64,000 nucleotides of DNA from Paenibacillus sp. Soil750 (GTDB lineage: Bacteria; Bacillota; Bacilli; Paenibacillales; NBRC-103111), in contig NZ_LMSD01000040.1 in the NCBI RefSeq assembly GCF_001428045.1, positions 248,096 through 312,095 on the forward strand, written 5' to 3'. The notes under the pieces were generated by a model. The model did no database searches and had not been told where the DNA came from. It saw only the letters and a list, made by a program, of their open reading frames with translations. Each line of letters opens with the position of its first letter. Position 1 is the stretch's first letter. The translations under genes were made by a program, and so were the position numbers. Below, piece after piece: positions 46,042-55,665 of this stretch.

Positions 46042-46092
46042 TTCTACCCCTCTTTTCATATCGACTAAGTAACTAACACTTTCATACCCTCA

Positions 46093-46110
46093 TTGTAAAA
46101 GCGTTTACAA
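46093..46110 (-). promoter_or_regulatory. Operator-like palindrome, possible cre or LacI-type site
   Basis: TTGTAAA-AGCG-TTTACAA has perfect 7-nt arms. One half matches the CcpA cre consensus with a single mismatch. It lies about 50 nt before the binding-protein start and could place it under carbon catabolite control. Confidence 0.5.
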
Positions 46111-46208
46111 TTAGCGACTATGGACTGTCTTTAGTTCGAATTGTCTTTTTTTTAGAATTGTGTAAAAAGAGTTAATAAGTAGGTTTTTTGTATAAATCTG
46201 TCGACCAA

Positions 46209-47090
46209 CTAGGATTTAACCGATCCAACCATCATACCTTTAACGAAATGACGTTGTAAGAACGGGTAAATAATAATGATCGGAAGCGTTGCGATAATGA
46301 TCGTCGCCATTTTGATGCCTTCTGGATCCATGTGAGCAAGTCCACTGAACTGGGAGGCGTTCGGATCAATACTAATGTCCTCGGACACAATCAGTTGACG
46401 GAGTTTTACTTGAAGCGGCCATAGTGCAGGCTTATTTACGTAGTACAATGCGGCCTGGAACGTATTCCAATGGCTGACAGCGTAGAAAATCCCTAGAGAA
46501 GCCATAACCGGTTTGGATAGCGGCAAAACAATATTCCAAATCATTCTGAGCTCGGAACAGCCGTCGATACGTCCTGAGTCAATCAACTCACTCGGAATTT
46601 GCATGAAAAACGAACGCATAATGAAAAAGTTAAAGGCACTGATCGCACCTGGAATCATTAAAGCCCAGAGCGAGTTCGTCAGGTGTAAATTTTTCATCAA
46701 AATAAAGTTAGGAATGAGCGGCGCTGTAAAAACCATCGTAATCAGGACCATAATAACAACCATATTACGGCCGGCATACTCCGGACGCGACACTGGATAT
46801 GCCAGTGAGGCAGTCGCAATCAAATTAATGAGTGTTCCCACTACAGTAATATACACAGTTACTCCGAATGAACGCCAGATTGCAGCATCACTAAATACAT
46901 ATTGATAATTGATCGATGTAAACTGAACGGGCCAGAACAATACCTTCCCATTCACAATAGATTCCGAAGAACTGAACGATTGAGCCAGCACGTTTAAGAA
47001 CGGCAGGAGCATCGCTAAAGATAGGAGTGATAGAAATAATATATTAAAGCCGTTAAACACTTGCCAGCCGGCTGTCGGCTTGCGATTCAT
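46209..47090 (-). CDS. Carbohydrate ABC transporter permease, YtcP type
   Basis: A 293-residue permease with six helices, the EAA-type loop DSGRIDGCSELRMIWNIVLP and the C-terminus KGMMVGSVKS. It is closely similar in pattern to the YtcP-type permease at 0.9-1.8 kb. The start has GGAGG at about 10-nt spacing. It lies 18 nt after its LplB-type partner. Confidence 0.93.
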   Translation of the reverse strand: MNRKPTAGWQVFNGFNILFLSLLSLAMLLPFLNVLAQSFSSSESIVNGKVLFWPVQFTSINYQYVFSDAAIWRSFGVTVYITVVGTLINLIATASLAYPVSRPEYAGRNMVVIMVLITMVFTAPLIPNFILMKNLHLTNSLWALMIPGAISAFNFFIMRSFFMQIPSELIDSGRIDGCSELRMIWNIVLPLSKPVMASLGIFYAVSHWNTFQAALYYVNKPALWPLQVKLRQLIVSEDISIDPNASQFSGLAHMDPEGIKMATIIIATLPIIIIYPFLQRHFVKGMMVGSVKS

Positions 47091-47108
47091 ATAGCGTTCA
47101 CCTCCGTC

Positions 47109-48071
47109 TTAGTACAAGCTTTCACCCGTTGTTTTTTTGCTTAAAATATTACCTGTTACAATAAAAATCACGCCTACAACGGCTTTGAATAGTCCAATTG
47201 CTGTCGTATAACTAAATTGTTGGCCTTGTAAACCTTGTGCATAAATATACGTATCTAGAATTTCGCCACTTTCTTTGTTAAGCGGATTCAAGAATACATA
47301 AACGCGCTCGAAGCCAAAGTCAAGGAATTTACCAATGTGTAAGAGGAACAAAATCATAATTGTCGGCAACAAGGAAGGTAGTGTAATGGATATTGTTTGT
47401 CTCCACCGATTGGCGCCATCTACCTCAGACGCTTCATATAGATCAGGATTAATCCCCGCTAGTGCCGCTAGATAAATGATAGTCCCATACCCGGAATCCC
47501 GCCAGATACCTGAGGAAATCAATACGGTACGAATCCACGATTCTTCACCCATGAAATAAATAGGCTCAAAGCCTAACCAAGTAATGAAGTGGTTGACTGC
47601 CCCTGTAGACGGGGATAGAATACCGATCGCAATCCCGCTCACGATAACCCAGGACAGGAAGTGAGGCATGTACACGACCGTTTGAAGAATACGTTTGTAC
47701 ACCACGATGCGCAGCTCGTTCAAGAGCAATGCGAGAATAATCGGCGCTGGAAAGCCTAGCAGCAAATCATAAACACCGATGAGTACCGTGTTTTTCAAAA
47801 TATTAAGGAAATCATAGTGTGCAAACATCCGAGTAAAATGCTCAAGGCCTACCCATTTGCTGCCTGTGAAGCCGTCGAAAATGTTGTAGTCCTGAAAAGC
47901 AATAACGGATCCTAGCAACGGTACATATTTGAAAACAATAAAATAAATGATGCCCGGCAGCGATATTAGATATAGCGCCCTATACTTCCAAAACGTTCGC
48001 AGCAAGGACTTGCCTTTGCTCATCTGCTTACGTCCACTCATTTGCTTTACCGCTTGTGCGTTGACCGCCAT
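47109..48071 (-). CDS. Sugar ABC transporter permease, LplB type
   Basis: A 320-residue permease started at ATG 48071, which has GAGGGGGG 7 nt upstream; the open frame to 48158 runs through the promoter region. It has six helices, the conserved opening KYRALYLISLPGIIYFIVFK, and the EAA loop YEASEVDGANRWRQTISITL. It is the first gene of the third importer operon. Confidence 0.92.
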   Translation of the reverse strand: MAVNAQAVKQMSGRKQMSKGKSLLRTFWKYRALYLISLPGIIYFIVFKYVPLLGSVIAFQDYNIFDGFTGSKWVGLEHFTRMFAHYDFLNILKNTVLIGVYDLLLGFPAPIILALLLNELRIVVYKRILQTVVYMPHFLSWVIVSGIAIGILSPSTGAVNHFITWLGFEPIYFMGEESWIRTVLISSGIWRDSGYGTIIYLAALAGINPDLYEASEVDGANRWRQTISITLPSLLPTIMILFLLHIGKFLDFGFERVYVFLNPLNKESGEILDTYIYAQGLQGQQFSYTTAIGLFKAVVGVIFIVTGNILSKKTTGESLY

Positions 48072-48122
48072 CCTCTGGCCCCCCTCACTAATCTTCGTCG
48101 ATGTTATAAGTCTATCGTACCC

Positions 48123-48139
48123 TGATACAGCGCTTTCAA
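48123..48139 (-). promoter_or_regulatory. Possible cre site at the third importer promoter
   Basis: Minus strand TTGAAAGCGCTGTATCA resembles TGAAAGCGCTxTCA with two mismatches at the 3' end. Its TTGAAA could also act as the -35 box. It lies about 55 nt before the LplB-type start. Confidence 0.4.
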
Positions 48140-48247
48140 CTATGGAATGGCTTTTCACTCACTTGTGTTTTTTTTAGGTTTTTGGGGAGCAAAGAGGACG
48201 ATCATGCTTAATAACGTGCATCATACGTCCCCCTCACTTACATCTAT

Positions 48248-49474
48248 TTAAGAATGATCAGCCTTCACCCAAGGCGAATAGAGCGTTCTTGACGTTCTGC
48301 GAAGCTTTGAAATGACCTGTATATCCAGCTCGGCCTCTGGTAATATCTCATTCTCCCACCGATCTTTAATTTGTTTCCACAATTTAGGATTTCGATCTTC
48401 AAGGCTGTTGCCGAAAGCGAATATGTCCGAATGATAGTCAACAGCAACTTTACGAAAAGCCATTTTCACTTCGTTTTGTATCGTTTTGGAAAATTGATCT
48501 TGGACATAGGCGATCGTTTGGGGATCTGTTTTGAACTTGGTGCTCGCTTTATCTCCGATATTGAACTCCACAGCAATAGAAAGTTTAATCTTGGCTTTAC
48601 CGTCCTGATAGTCCACTCTTCGTTTACTAACCTTTTCACCGGATAGCTCCAATGATATGTTACAATCGGTTTCATCCGGGCAGGGCACGACAACAAGTGC
48701 CGATTTTATTTTCCCCATGACCCACAAAAAACCCCTTGTCTCCGTCCCATTCAATGTCCCTATCATTTTCCCGTCAGAGTACACGCCTGTTCCATTGGCA
48801 TAAAATAACGTCGATTGATGGGTGTCCGACTTTTGATAGGGCTTCACGCCAACAATCGTTTTGACGTACTCGCTTTGATCAATTAAACGAATAATCGGAC
48901 TGAAAGGCTGAGCACCTATTGGTTGTGCAAGCTTTCGAGCAAACTCAGATAGATACACCTGGGCAGCTTTCCCTTCCAAATCCGAGTTTTTGATGATTTC
49001 TTTCAAATAATTCGATGATAAAGCGGTAATGTCTGGACTGGACTCCAGCATATCCAGTGCCCGTCCTTTTACCGTGGCTATATAAGCCGTACCCCGAAGC
49101 TCGGGATCCGACGAGAAGAAGTCAAAGTAATATCGCGCATCCGTTTTCGCAGCGGATTCTCCAATGAGCAGTATTTGCAAATGGGACCAGTACAGCTTTT
49201 TGCCAGTTATTTTTATATACGATCGTACGGCCTCGAAAGTCGTATTCCCAACAACACTTAGGGTCTTCTTCTGCTCCCCCTTTAAACCGCTCATCGGCTT
49301 TAATGCCTCCAACACAGGCGTAAGCACGGTAAGAACGATTTGCCCTTTATCGTTGAGATCAATGCCTGCGGCAAGGACGTATTCGACTTTATCCGGTTCT
49401 TGGCGATTCCAACAGCCTGTGGTTACGCTCAGCAGGAGGCCCAGCAATAGCACCATTCTAAGTATTCTGTTCAT
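48248..49474 (-). CDS. Ger(x)C-family spore germination lipoprotein (C subunit)
   Basis: The lipoprotein C subunit of a germinant receptor in the inner spore membrane, 408 residues. The lipobox VTTGC is followed by WNRQEPDKVEYVLAAGIDL, the hallmark opening of GerAC/GerKC proteins. The start has AAGGAG at 8-nt spacing and overlaps the B-subunit gene by 17 nt. It is the last gene of the receptor operon. The germinant cannot be predicted. Confidence 0.94.
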   Translation of the reverse strand: MNRILRMVLLLGLLLSVTTGCWNRQEPDKVEYVLAAGIDLNDKGQIVLTVLTPVLEALKPMSGLKGEQKKTLSVVGNTTFEAVRSYIKITGKKLYWSHLQILLIGESAAKTDARYYFDFFSSDPELRGTAYIATVKGRALDMLESSPDITALSSNYLKEIIKNSDLEGKAAQVYLSEFARKLAQPIGAQPFSPIIRLIDQSEYVKTIVGVKPYQKSDTHQSTLFYANGTGVYSDGKMIGTLNGTETRGFLWVMGKIKSALVVVPCPDETDCNISLELSGEKVSKRRVDYQDGKAKIKLSIAVEFNIGDKASTKFKTDPQTIAYVQDQFSKTIQNEVKMAFRKVAVDYHSDIFAFGNSLEDRNPKLWKQIKDRWENEILPEAELDIQVISKLRRTSRTLYSPWVKADHS

Positions 49475-50576
49475 TCGCGGTTCTCCTTGCTTTCAACTTA
49501 CCCGCTATCCAAACAATCACGAGAAGGATGAGGGAATACCAACAAAAGGTAACTCCTTTCGCGATTTCAAAACTAACAATGGACACGTAAATATTGTCGG
49601 GTAGTAGAGAGATATAAAACATAATGACAGAAATGGGCAGCATCAATTCCTTATAATCTTTCGTTCCGAACAAGTCTCTTGTACCGATACAGCAGGCATA
49701 GAACGATAATGCCCCCTTTGACACATTGATGAATACCCATAGCGCCAAGAAGATACTCTCCAAATGCTCAATAAAATCAAAGATCGCAATATCTTTGATT
49801 AACTCGACGACCGGGAACATAAGCCTCTGCGTATACGCACTGCCAAAGGTTCCTATTGTCACTAGAAAGATAACTTCGAATAGAAACATAATAATGATCA
49901 CGGACCAAATCAGCTTCTTGAACATATGGCTTTTATTCTTGATTTGCGGATAAATAAATAGCAGCACACTAATTTCAGAGAAAACACTGCAAATGGCTAA
50001 AGAGCCCTTAATTACATCCATGAAGGAAGCATTCAAAAGTGGCAGTATGCGTTCCATACTCACTTTTTGAAAAGATAGCCCAAACATAATAATGATCAAT
50101 ACGACAACTCCGGGCATAACCACTTCTCCCCATCGCGCAATGGAAGCCATCCCTCCTTTCGCCAAATAATAGCGCAGGACAATCAACATGATAGCAATAA
50201 TCTCCAATGGCGTTTCTGGAAGAATCAGCGTAACGAATAGTTCGCCAACGAGTCTGATCGAGATGCCAGAAAGAAATACCAGTGGCACCAAAATGAAAAG
50301 TCCAAACACGCGGCCAAAGAAGGGTCCGAATAAGCTCAAGCAATAAGCGATAATGCTCATCTCTTGCATAGACGAACCAATTTGTGTCATTAGCCAGAGA
50401 AGGGGGATCACCATCAGGCTGCCGATCAGAATGGACACCCATCCACTGTGCCCCGAAGCCTGCATTATCGTACGTGGAAGTGTAAAAAAAATCGTGCCAA
50501 ACACAGTAAAGCAGAGAAGAATCATAATTTGCTTGGTTGTTAGTTGGGCGGATGACAAGGATGTCCCTCTTCTCAC
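49458..50576 (-). CDS. GerAB/GerKB-family germination permease (B subunit)
   Basis: A 372-residue membrane protein with about ten helices of the amino acid/polyamine transporter fold (PF03845), the presumed germinant-binding subunit. The GTG at 50576 directly follows the A-subunit stop; a TTG at 50558 with AGAGGG about 6 nt upstream may be the real start. It is in an operon with the A and C genes. Confidence 0.93.
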   Translation of the reverse strand: MRRGTSLSSAQLTTKQIMILLCFTVFGTIFFTLPRTIMQASGHSGWVSILIGSLMVIPLLWLMTQIGSSMQEMSIIAYCLSLFGPFFGRVFGLFILVPLVFLSGISIRLVGELFVTLILPETPLEIIAIMLIVLRYYLAKGGMASIARWGEVVMPGVVVLIIIMFGLSFQKVSMERILPLLNASFMDVIKGSLAICSVFSEISVLLFIYPQIKNKSHMFKKLIWSVIIIMFLFEVIFLVTIGTFGSAYTQRLMFPVVELIKDIAIFDFIEHLESIFLALWVFINVSKGALSFYACCIGTRDLFGTKDYKELMLPISVIMFYISLLPDNIYVSIVSFEIAKGVTFCWYSLILLVIVWIAGKLKARRTANEQNT

Positions 50577-52127
50577 TTAAGGTTTTTGCTTCTTAGGACC
50601 AAGAAATGATTGACGATATTTGAGTGATGGCGCTGGTTTCTTAAAGACAATCGAATCATCGACGGCTTTTAACGATTGCGGGGTTAAAGCAGCCAAGTAG
50701 CTGACACCAAAAGAGCGCAAATGAATCATGTGTATGAGGATGGCGCTGGTGCCGAATACAATCCCAAAAATACCGAAAACAGCGGCTAGTAACATGATAG
50801 GAAAACGCAGCAAGCGGATGGCTAAGGACGCATTGTAATTGGGTATGGCAAAGGCGCCAATCGCTGTAAAGGAGACGATGATGGTCAGTACAGGGCCAAC
50901 GATATTCGCCTGAACCGCCGCCTGTCCAATTACAAGCGCGCCGACGATACCAATCGTTTGCCCCATCGTGCCCGGCAGCCGCAGACTCGCCTCTCGCAGA
51001 AGCTCCAAGCTGATTTCCATAATCAGCGCCTCCACAAAGGCAGGGAATGGAATGCCGCTGCGATTGCTTGCAATGGCAAGCATCAATTCCGTCGGAATCA
51101 TTTCTTGATGATAGGTTGTAATCGCGATATAGATGGATGGCAGCGTAAGTGCCATCATCATCGCTAAGAATCGCACCCAGCGCAGCATCGTAGCCGCGAT
51201 ATAACTCGTGTAGTAATCCTCTGTCGATAGCAGAAATTCAGTGAAGGTGATCGGCATGGTTAAAGCAAATGGTGTGCCGTCTACTAGAACGACAACTTTA
51301 CCTTCTAAGATGGCCGCAGCCGCTTTATCCACCCGCTCTGTCGAGCTAATTTGCGGAAATGGCGAGAGCGGCGAATCCTCCAAATAATCTTCAAGCTGAC
51401 CGCTATCCAGAATTCCCTCGGTCTCGATCGCCATCAGTCTTCTCTTCACCTCGCCAACAATGCTGGGATTGGCTACGTCCTGCAGATACGCGATAGCCCC
51501 ATCCGTCAACGTGCGCGTGCCAATCTGAATCGGAAATAGAACCAATTTGGGATCTTTAATTTTCCTTCTTACTAAGGCTGTGTTGGTGCGCAGCACTTCA
51601 TTAAAAGCATCCTGAGGACCTCGAATAATCGGTTCACTGGTCGGATTGCTTACAAATCGATGCTCCCATCCTTCCGAGGTGATGAGCAAGGTTTCCGCAA
51701 TCCCATCAAGTAAAACAAGCGTATTCGAATACAGCAATCCCTTGATACTCTCGGCGAGCGAGTTTACACGCTTGATACCGCTAGCTGTTATCACAAATTT
51801 CTCGATATACGTTAAGGTAACCTCATCTTGAAGACCCATTTGCATCAGGGGGAGAATGACACATTGGTGTACAATATCCTTTTCAGCGAGTCCATCAATA
51901 TAGAGAACGACTGCACGAATCTCCGAACCATCCCCCAACGGGATGAGAAGTTCACGAATAATAAGATCGGATGGATTCTGAGTGGTCGAGAGGATTAACT
52001 GTAAGTCTTTCTCGAGATTCCCGCTTAATTGTTGTTCTGTGGGACCAGGTGCATCAGCAGCTTCAGACAGCGGTCCGTGCGATGCGCTAGAGGCTGATTT
52101 TTTGAGGAGTTTTCCTAAGAACGACAA
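50577..52127 (-). CDS. GerAA/GerKA-family spore germination protein (A subunit)
   Basis: A 516-residue A subunit of a germinant receptor. A soluble N-terminal half (about 30-250) and a C-terminal membrane region with about five helices (from about 275) match the GerA family (PF03323), including the conserved PFPAFVEALIMEISLELLREA stretch. It starts at TTG 52127, three bases after the stop of the small D-like gene, so it is probably coupled to it. It acts with the B and C subunits in sensing nutrients. Confidence 0.94.
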   Translation of the reverse strand: MSFLGKLLKKSASSASHGPLSEAADAPGPTEQQLSGNLEKDLQLILSTTQNPSDLIIRELLIPLGDGSEIRAVVLYIDGLAEKDIVHQCVILPLMQMGLQDEVTLTYIEKFVITASGIKRVNSLAESIKGLLYSNTLVLLDGIAETLLITSEGWEHRFVSNPTSEPIIRGPQDAFNEVLRTNTALVRRKIKDPKLVLFPIQIGTRTLTDGAIAYLQDVANPSIVGEVKRRLMAIETEGILDSGQLEDYLEDSPLSPFPQISSTERVDKAAAAILEGKVVVLVDGTPFALTMPITFTEFLLSTEDYYTSYIAATMLRWVRFLAMMMALTLPSIYIAITTYHQEMIPTELMLAIASNRSGIPFPAFVEALIMEISLELLREASLRLPGTMGQTIGIVGALVIGQAAVQANIVGPVLTIIVSFTAIGAFAIPNYNASLAIRLLRFPIMLLAAVFGIFGIVFGTSAILIHMIHLRSFGVSYLAALTPQSLKAVDDSIVFKKPAPSLKYRQSFLGPKKQKP

Positions 52128-52128
52128 A

Positions 52129-52347
52129 CTATCCGCCTACCTTTTCAACAAGACTATTCATTACGTTTTGCATCATGTCCGTTAGCACATAAGAGGTTCC
52201 CGTTGCATGAAGTACAGCAAGAATGAGAGCGATTAGCAGTAAAGTGACATAAGCAGGAACAATTCTGTGATCTTGCTGGCGAACACTTTTCTTTGGATGA
52301 CCGATTACAAACAGAATAAGAGCAACAATCAGTGGAATCACAGGCAT
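52129..52347 (-). CDS. Small two-helix membrane protein, probable germinant-receptor D subunit
   Basis: A 72-residue protein with two hydrophobic helices (about 2-15 and 33-50) and a short amphipathic tail. Its size, topology and place at the head of a gerA-type operon fit the D subunits described for Bacillus receptors, which modulate germination. The ATG at 52347 is directly preceded by a run of eight G's with no spacing, so GTG 52341 (6 nt from the G run) may be the real start. The assignment rests on context and topology. Confidence 0.7.
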   Translation of the reverse strand: MPVIPLIVALILFVIGHPKKSVRQQDHRIVPAYVTLLLIALILAVLHATGTSYVLTDMMQNVMNSLVEKVGG

Positions 52348-52431
52348 CCCCCCCCATGTGTTTTACACGTAGGTTCTGCTTTTACTTCTAATTTTATCCA
52401 ACCAACACCTCATGTTTAGCTTTTTACACGC

Positions 52432-52471
52432 AAAAAAAGCGCCCTCCACAATAGGTGGAAAGGCACTTTTT
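52432..52471 (-). terminator. Terminator of the MMPL exporter gene
   Basis: On the minus strand AAGTGCCTTTCCAC pairs with GTGGAGGGCGCTT (wobbles included) around a short loop, followed by TTTTTTT. Confidence 0.9.
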
Positions 52472-52479
52472 GATTTAGA

Positions 52480-55400
52480 CTACGATTCGTACACCGTGCG
52501 ACTCTCTGTCGACACTTTGTGCGCGCTGGCGCCGCGCTTTGCCCGTAGCGCTTCTGGCATAGCCAGCAGCGCAGGCAGCAGCATCGGCAGCAAGACGAAG
52601 CAGAGCACGATGAGGCCAACGATCACGGCCACCGCTAGCTCGATCAACAGGACGAGGCCGGATGGTACGAGCGTGGCGAAGGTTCCGCCAAGGATGACCA
52701 TCGCCGAGATCACCACACCGCCGATGTGCTTAGCGGCTTGCACGATCGCTTTCGAAGGTGATAGGTCGCCAAGCTCTTTGTAGCGCATCATCAGGAAGAT
52801 GCTGTAGTCGACGCCGACAGCAATAATAATGATGAAGGAGAAGAACGGTACGAAGGAGGAGACCCCATCGGCACCAATGATTTTATCTGTTACGACATTC
52901 GTCGCCGTCATCGCCACGTAGTAGGAAATCACGAGGCTCAGGATGATGTAGACAGCTGGCCAGAAGGCACGAATGACGAACAGCAAGACGATGAACACAC
53001 CGATGATGACGATAATCGCGGTGCTATTGAACGACTTCAGCTGCGCCTTGTTCGTGTCATACGTCGTCGAGCTCGGTCCTGCCGCGCCGACCTTCGCTTT
53101 CTCCAGCACTGTGCCTTTCACGCTAGCAGCCAGCTCCGCGTTAATGCCTTCAATCGTATCCATCGCTGCCGAGGAATACGGATCGTCCTTCAAGATGACG
53201 ATCATCTTCGTCATCGTCCGATCCTTGGACATGAAGCTGTCCAAGGACTTGCCGAAATCCGCACTCGAGAGCGCTTCTTTCGGGATGAAGAACGTTTTCG
53301 AGCCATTCAGCTGCGTCAGGAACTGGCTCGTCATGCCCAGCCCCTCGGACACGTCACCGAGTCCGTTGCCGCTCTGACCAAGGCCGTCCTTCAGCTGGCC
53401 CATGCCGCTGCCAAGACCCGATAAGCCTTCGCTCAGCTTCTGCTGACCGTCTTTGACGCTGCCTAGCGCAGCGTTCAGCTTCGCCATGTTCGCAGCGATC
53501 TCGCGGCTGCCCGCGCTGCCTTGCTTCAGCCCTTTGGCGAGCTCAGCTGCGCCGCTCTCCAGCTGCGTAAGTCCCGCGGCTAGCTGCGCTTGCGCACCGT
53601 TCACTTGCGCCAGGCCTTGCGTCGCCTCGGCGAAAGCACTGTTCAGTTTGGCTGAGTTCTTGCCAAGCTCTCCTAACCCGCCGCTCAACTGCGTCAGACC
53701 GGAGGCAAGACCTTCACCCGTTTGTTTCAGCTTGATGTAGTCGGCATCAGTCGCCAGCTGGCTGTACTTGCTGCCAAGCCCACCAATCAGGCCATTCATG
53801 CCAACGAGTCCTTGCTGAATCCCCGTAAGTTGCCCCTCAATCTGACTGTAACCATCTGTCACAGCACTATACCCTTGCCCAAGCTGCGTCAGCCCTTCAG
53901 TAATCTTAACGCTATTGACACTGACTTGGTCCATGCCATCCTTCAAAGCAGCGATACCTGTACTCAACTCACCCGCACCGCCTGCACCTTGCGCGATACC
54001 GCTAGCCACTTTATCCAGTGCAGTCGTCAGCTTGCTATAGCCATCCTGCACCTGACTTGTGCCATCTACAAGTTGGCCAACACTTGATGTGTCAGGCACT
54101 TCGAGCTTGCTTTGCATCAACGAAAGTCCATCACGTATCTGATTTACACCCTTTTGCGAAGCTGTAATACCATCAGCAACTGTCTTCGTTTGAGTAGAAA
54201 TATAGAAGTCATCAATCGGCTTCGATTGCGGCTGTGTCACGCTGGATACCATATCGACACCTGGAATGGTTTTCAGCTTCTCCGTCACTTTATCAATTGC
54301 CGCTAAACCATCATTCGTGTTAAGTGGTTTGTCATTCTCAATAACGACCATCGTTGGGAGTGCCTGACCTCGGCTGAAATGATCCGCAACGAGGCTGAAA
54401 CCTTTGGTGGATTGGTGATCATTCCCAAGCTCCTTCAACTGGTCAAAAGACAGTTTCTGATGATTCGCAAGCGCAAGCGGAATTGTAATAATCAGAATAA
54501 TGACTGTCGTAATAATCGGTCTTTTCACTGCGATTTTGGTCAAGCCTGCCCAGAATTTACTCTCCTTATGACCTGTTGCACCTTTGGAAGGCCAAAAGAG
54601 TTTATTCCCCAACATTTTCATGAAAAACGGCGTCACTGTTACGATTTGGAGCAGGAGAATCGCCGTACCAATCGCAACTACGTTACCTGATTGGTAAATA
54701 CCGAAATCCGATAACGTCAGAGCAGCAAACGCAATAAACACGGTCAAAATACTGTAAAAAATCGTTTTACCCGCCGTACGGTAGGTCACAATAATCGCTT
54801 CATCCACGGATAAGCCATGGGATAATTCCTCTTTGAATCGATTAAATAAGAGAATGTTATAATCGGTCCCAATCCCGAAAAGAATCAAGATTAACAGCAT
54901 TTGCGTAACACTCGTCACCGGGAAATTGAACTTATCAATGAGCTGCGCGGCAATCCCCATCGACACCAGGTACGAAATACCGACAGCCAGCAAGGAAACT
55001 ACTGGAATAATGACGGAACGGAACATAATTACCAAGACAGCGAGGATGAAAATGACCGTTAGCGCGGCACTTTTTTCAACACCAGATTCGGAAGCCTTAA
55101 TGTAATCATCCTGGATAAAATCCTCCCCAGAGAGGTAATATTCCACCTTCATGTCCTTCAGAACATCTTCAAATTCCAGCTTAATGTCCTCGACGTGACG
55201 CCCTCTTTTATCCAAAGAAAAGCTCGCCATCAAGGTCGTGCCATCCTCAGAAATCAGTGATGACTTCGCCTCAGGCATGGTAAATGGATCAATCAACTGA
55301 TTGAAGCCGAGCTGGTCTTGATGGCTTTTCAAATTCGTAATACCGGCCTCGATCGCTTTCATATCGGCATCTGACAGCTTATTCGGGTTATGGAAAACCA

Positions 55401-55599
55401 CGATATCACTCGTGCCCTCGACCCCATTGATTTTGTTCAAAATCGTTGAGGCAACCTTTGACGGTGCGTCACTACGCAACGGATCCTGTCCTCTAAGTCC
55501 AAGGATCGCATTCACATTGGGTTGAAAAACCGTCAGCAACACCGTCGCCACCAACCATACCGCTAGAATCGCCCAGCGCCATTTAATAATGGATTTCAT
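52480..55599 (-). CDS. MMPL/RND-family exporter with long coiled-coil insert
   Basis: A 1039-residue membrane exporter from ATG 55599 (GGAGGAG about 9 nt upstream). It has two six-helix MMPL blocks (about 10-380 and 835-1020). Between them an extracellular region of about 300 residues carries many heptad-like repeats such as GLTQLSGGLGELG and GLSGLGSGMGQL, as in YhgE/Pip-like proteins, suggesting a long coiled stalk toward the wall. Such proteins export lipids, siderophores or drugs. A TetR gene with matching operator lies just upstream and probably represses it. The 3' third is very G+C-rich. Confidence 0.93.
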   Translation of the reverse strand: MKSIIKWRWAILAVWLVATVLLTVFQPNVNAILGLRGQDPLRSDAPSKVASTILNKINGVEGTSDIVVFHNPNKLSDADMKAIEAGITNLKSHQDQLGFNQLIDPFTMPEAKSSLISEDGTTLMASFSLDKRGRHVEDIKLEFEDVLKDMKVEYYLSGEDFIQDDYIKASESGVEKSAALTVIFILAVLVIMFRSVIIPVVSLLAVGISYLVSMGIAAQLIDKFNFPVTSVTQMLLILILFGIGTDYNILLFNRFKEELSHGLSVDEAIIVTYRTAGKTIFYSILTVFIAFAALTLSDFGIYQSGNVVAIGTAILLLQIVTVTPFFMKMLGNKLFWPSKGATGHKESKFWAGLTKIAVKRPIITTVIILIITIPLALANHQKLSFDQLKELGNDHQSTKGFSLVADHFSRGQALPTMVVIENDKPLNTNDGLAAIDKVTEKLKTIPGVDMVSSVTQPQSKPIDDFYISTQTKTVADGITASQKGVNQIRDGLSLMQSKLEVPDTSSVGQLVDGTSQVQDGYSKLTTALDKVASGIAQGAGGAGELSTGIAALKDGMDQVSVNSVKITEGLTQLGQGYSAVTDGYSQIEGQLTGIQQGLVGMNGLIGGLGSKYSQLATDADYIKLKQTGEGLASGLTQLSGGLGELGKNSAKLNSAFAEATQGLAQVNGAQAQLAAGLTQLESGAAELAKGLKQGSAGSREIAANMAKLNAALGSVKDGQQKLSEGLSGLGSGMGQLKDGLGQSGNGLGDVSEGLGMTSQFLTQLNGSKTFFIPKEALSSADFGKSLDSFMSKDRTMTKMIVILKDDPYSSAAMDTIEGINAELAASVKGTVLEKAKVGAAGPSSTTYDTNKAQLKSFNSTAIIVIIGVFIVLLFVIRAFWPAVYIILSLVISYYVAMTATNVVTDKIIGADGVSSFVPFFSFIIIIAVGVDYSIFLMMRYKELGDLSPSKAIVQAAKHIGGVVISAMVILGGTFATLVPSGLVLLIELAVAVIVGLIVLCFVLLPMLLPALLAMPEALRAKRGASAHKVSTESRTVYES

Positions 55600-55630
55600 C
55601 TCTCTCTTCTCCTCCACTCACTTCAAATAG

Positions 55631-55655
55631 TAGTAAACAAGCGTTCATTATTGAG
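55631..55655 (-). promoter_or_regulatory. Putative TetR operator before the MMPL gene
   Basis: The minus strand holds TGAAC-GCTT-GTTTA, an imperfect inverted repeat. The same pattern, TGAAC-GGGT-GTTTA, occurs before the tetR gene. Confidence 0.65.
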
Positions 55656-55665
55656 TTAAAAAATT

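Noticed and set aside
48189-48235. Terminator after the germination operon
   Set aside because: A dyad (GGACG...CGTCC) is present, but it has mismatches and no T tract, so I do not list it as a terminator.
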